Source: Homarus americanus
Taxonomy: Eukaryota > Arthropoda > Malacostraca > Decapoda > Nephropidae
Reading direction: 5' to 3'
Assembly (NCBI RefSeq): GCF_018991925.1
Contig: NW_024726235.1
Coordinates: 3,592,135-3,656,134, forward strand
DNA length: 64,000 nucleotides
A model generated the notes under the pieces. It was not told where the DNA came from. It did no database searches and saw only the letters and a program-made list of their open reading frames with translations. Within the stretch, counting starts at the first letter, position 1. Every line of letters starts with the position of its first letter. Position numbers and translations under genes: made by a program. Positions 63,170-64,000 of this stretch are shown here, piece after piece.

Positions 63170-63507
63170 GCTCTTAACCCCTCCCCATACACCCCAGTTT
63201 AACCCCTTCCATCCTCCCCACCCCACCCCATCCCCTCCCCAGCTTGATACCCTTTACCACCCCCAGTAATGCACACATCAAACATGAATTTAACGTGTTG
63301 GAGAGGGCCACTTCTGGTACTCTATAAAAGGTCTTCCGTCGTAGCCCTGAGTGAGCCATTTGAGTTGACGAATGTGGCCCACCTCCAACAGGCCTACCCG
63401 ACAGAAACGTCCATAAGAGGGTGTAGTTAAATACGACATTAATATTAGTTAAGTGAGTGTCTTAGGGATGATATATGGCTCTTATTTCCCATGTCGCAGC
63501 TGAGACA

Positions 63508-63510
<3 letters not shown>
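63170..63510 (+). other. Intergenic sequence with a TATA-like box
   Basis: CT-rich to 63260, then unique-looking. CTATAAAAGG at about 63320-63329 is a good TATA-box match, but no initiator or downstream gene is visible. Confidence 0.35.

Positions 63511-63562
<52 letters not shown>
63511..63562. repeat. (CA)n dinucleotide repeat
   Basis: A perfect CA run of 52 bases. Confidence 0.98.
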
Positions 63563-63566
<4 letters not shown>

Positions 63567-63570
63567 ATAT

Positions 63571-63690
63571 GGGTCACCTGATTAGACCCCAGCTTATTTC
63601 ACCTGTAGATCAACCTTACACAAATCTAACCTCACCTAACCCTCCGGTAGCGTTAGGGTGTGACAATCTTCAAGCGATATAAGCAGAGGG
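63571..63690. mobile_element. Inverted-repeat element with CTAAC core
   Basis: Left arm GGTCACCTGATTAGACCCC and CTTATTTCACCTG (63572-63604). Core AAATCTAACCTCACCTAACC. Right side GGTAGCGTTAGGGTGTGACA and ATCTTCAAGCGATATAAGC, the complement of GCTTATATCGCTTGAAGAT. A degraded member of the same family as 26833-27046. Confidence 0.5.
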
Positions 63691-63838
63691 TGTTCAATAT
63701 CTCTCTCTCCCCAGGTGACATAAATCCGAGTTATGGGACGAGACATTAAAACCATTAACCAACAGTCTTAACTTCACTTGGGATTATAATCTTGTTATTG
63801 TCTCGACGTCTCAGAGCCAGGATGCGTTTCACTGTACG

Positions 63839-63839
<1 letters not shown>

Positions 63840-63871
<32 letters not shown>

Positions 63872-63922
63872 ACACACACACACGCACACACACACGCACA
63901 CACACACACGCGCACGCGCACG

Positions 63923-63963
<41 letters not shown>
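63840..63963. repeat. (CA)n with CG-containing interruptions
   Basis: CA run interrupted by CC and by ACGCGCACGCGCACGCC near 63908-63923, so alternating purine-pyrimidine throughout most of its length. Confidence 0.95.
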
Positions 63964-63968
<5 letters not shown>

Positions 63969-64000
63969 ACACTGGTACATGACGTGTATCAACATTATTA

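Noticed and set aside
62999..63269. Frames spanning the N gap
   Set aside because: They include 33-34 unknown residues and join unrelated flanks.
63320..63329. TATA box as an active promoter
   Set aside because: The match CTATAAAAGG is good, but there is no initiator match or coding sequence downstream, so it is noted only inside the intergenic entry.

Overview
This window looks like non-coding DNA from a large, repeat-rich arthropod genome, most likely a decapod crustacean. The evidence is: (1) very dense simple repeats of every class, namely CA/GT, GA/CT, AAT, ACAG, ATCC and long polypurine/polypyrimidine tracts; (2) many dispersed tracts of the pentamer TTAGG/CCTAA, the ancestral arthropod telomere motif; (3) decayed non-LTR retrotransposons whose 3' ends carry an octamer tail (TTCTTATG) like CR1-type LINEs; (4) a RNase-H-type LINE C-terminus with a CXXC...H...H...C motif; and (5) no bacterial operons, rRNA or complete tRNA. 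The species cannot be fixed from sequence alone. A 100-base run of N at 63070-63169 marks a scaffold gap.

Layout. 1-13 kb: purine tracts, a diverged minisatellite (930-1590), a higher-order minisatellite (1660-2390), two adjacent fold-back elements (5673-6056), a 91-bp degenerate array (7590-7915) and a 1.4-kb array of a 30-bp unit (8461-9850). 13-27 kb: a truncated LINE (13892-14109), a triple CRE-like repeat (14441-14495), another 30-bp array (15142-15600), an 800-bp CCACCATCC tract, a decayed RT fragment (19590-19800), a LINE tail (20262-20625) and an ORF that may be an exon of a membrane protein (21923-22282). 27-39 kb: three more LINE copies on the minus strand (29208-29388, 29804-30846, 33780-34566), an E-box/CA compound repeat (31757-32025), an interstitial telomere-like tract (35073-35112) and a plus-strand RNase-H-type LINE 3' end (37838-38415). 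39-52 kb: ATCC, 61-bp and telomere-like 30-bp arrays, a tRNA-derived SINE (46081-46263) and an AAAGTTTA-rich stretch. 52-64 kb: three separate arrays whose units each contain a CCAAT box, possible exons near 55.4-55.6 kb and 59.6-60.0 kb, and an AT-rich satellite of about 320 bp that runs into the assembly gap.

No complete host gene can be supported. Five short stretches have open frames plus splice or poly(A) signals and are listed as low-confidence exon candidates. Nearly all long open frames arise because tandem repeats with units divisible by three lack stop codons.

The most notable pattern is a dispersed inverted-repeat element (six loci, clearest at 26833-27046 and 22679-22838). Its arms match GATCACCTGAAGATTAG and CTTATTTCACCTG, and its centre is a telomere-like TTAGG tract. 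A second is the independent presence of the canonical NF-Y/CCAAT core (AACCAATCA) in three unrelated tandem arrays within 7 kb.
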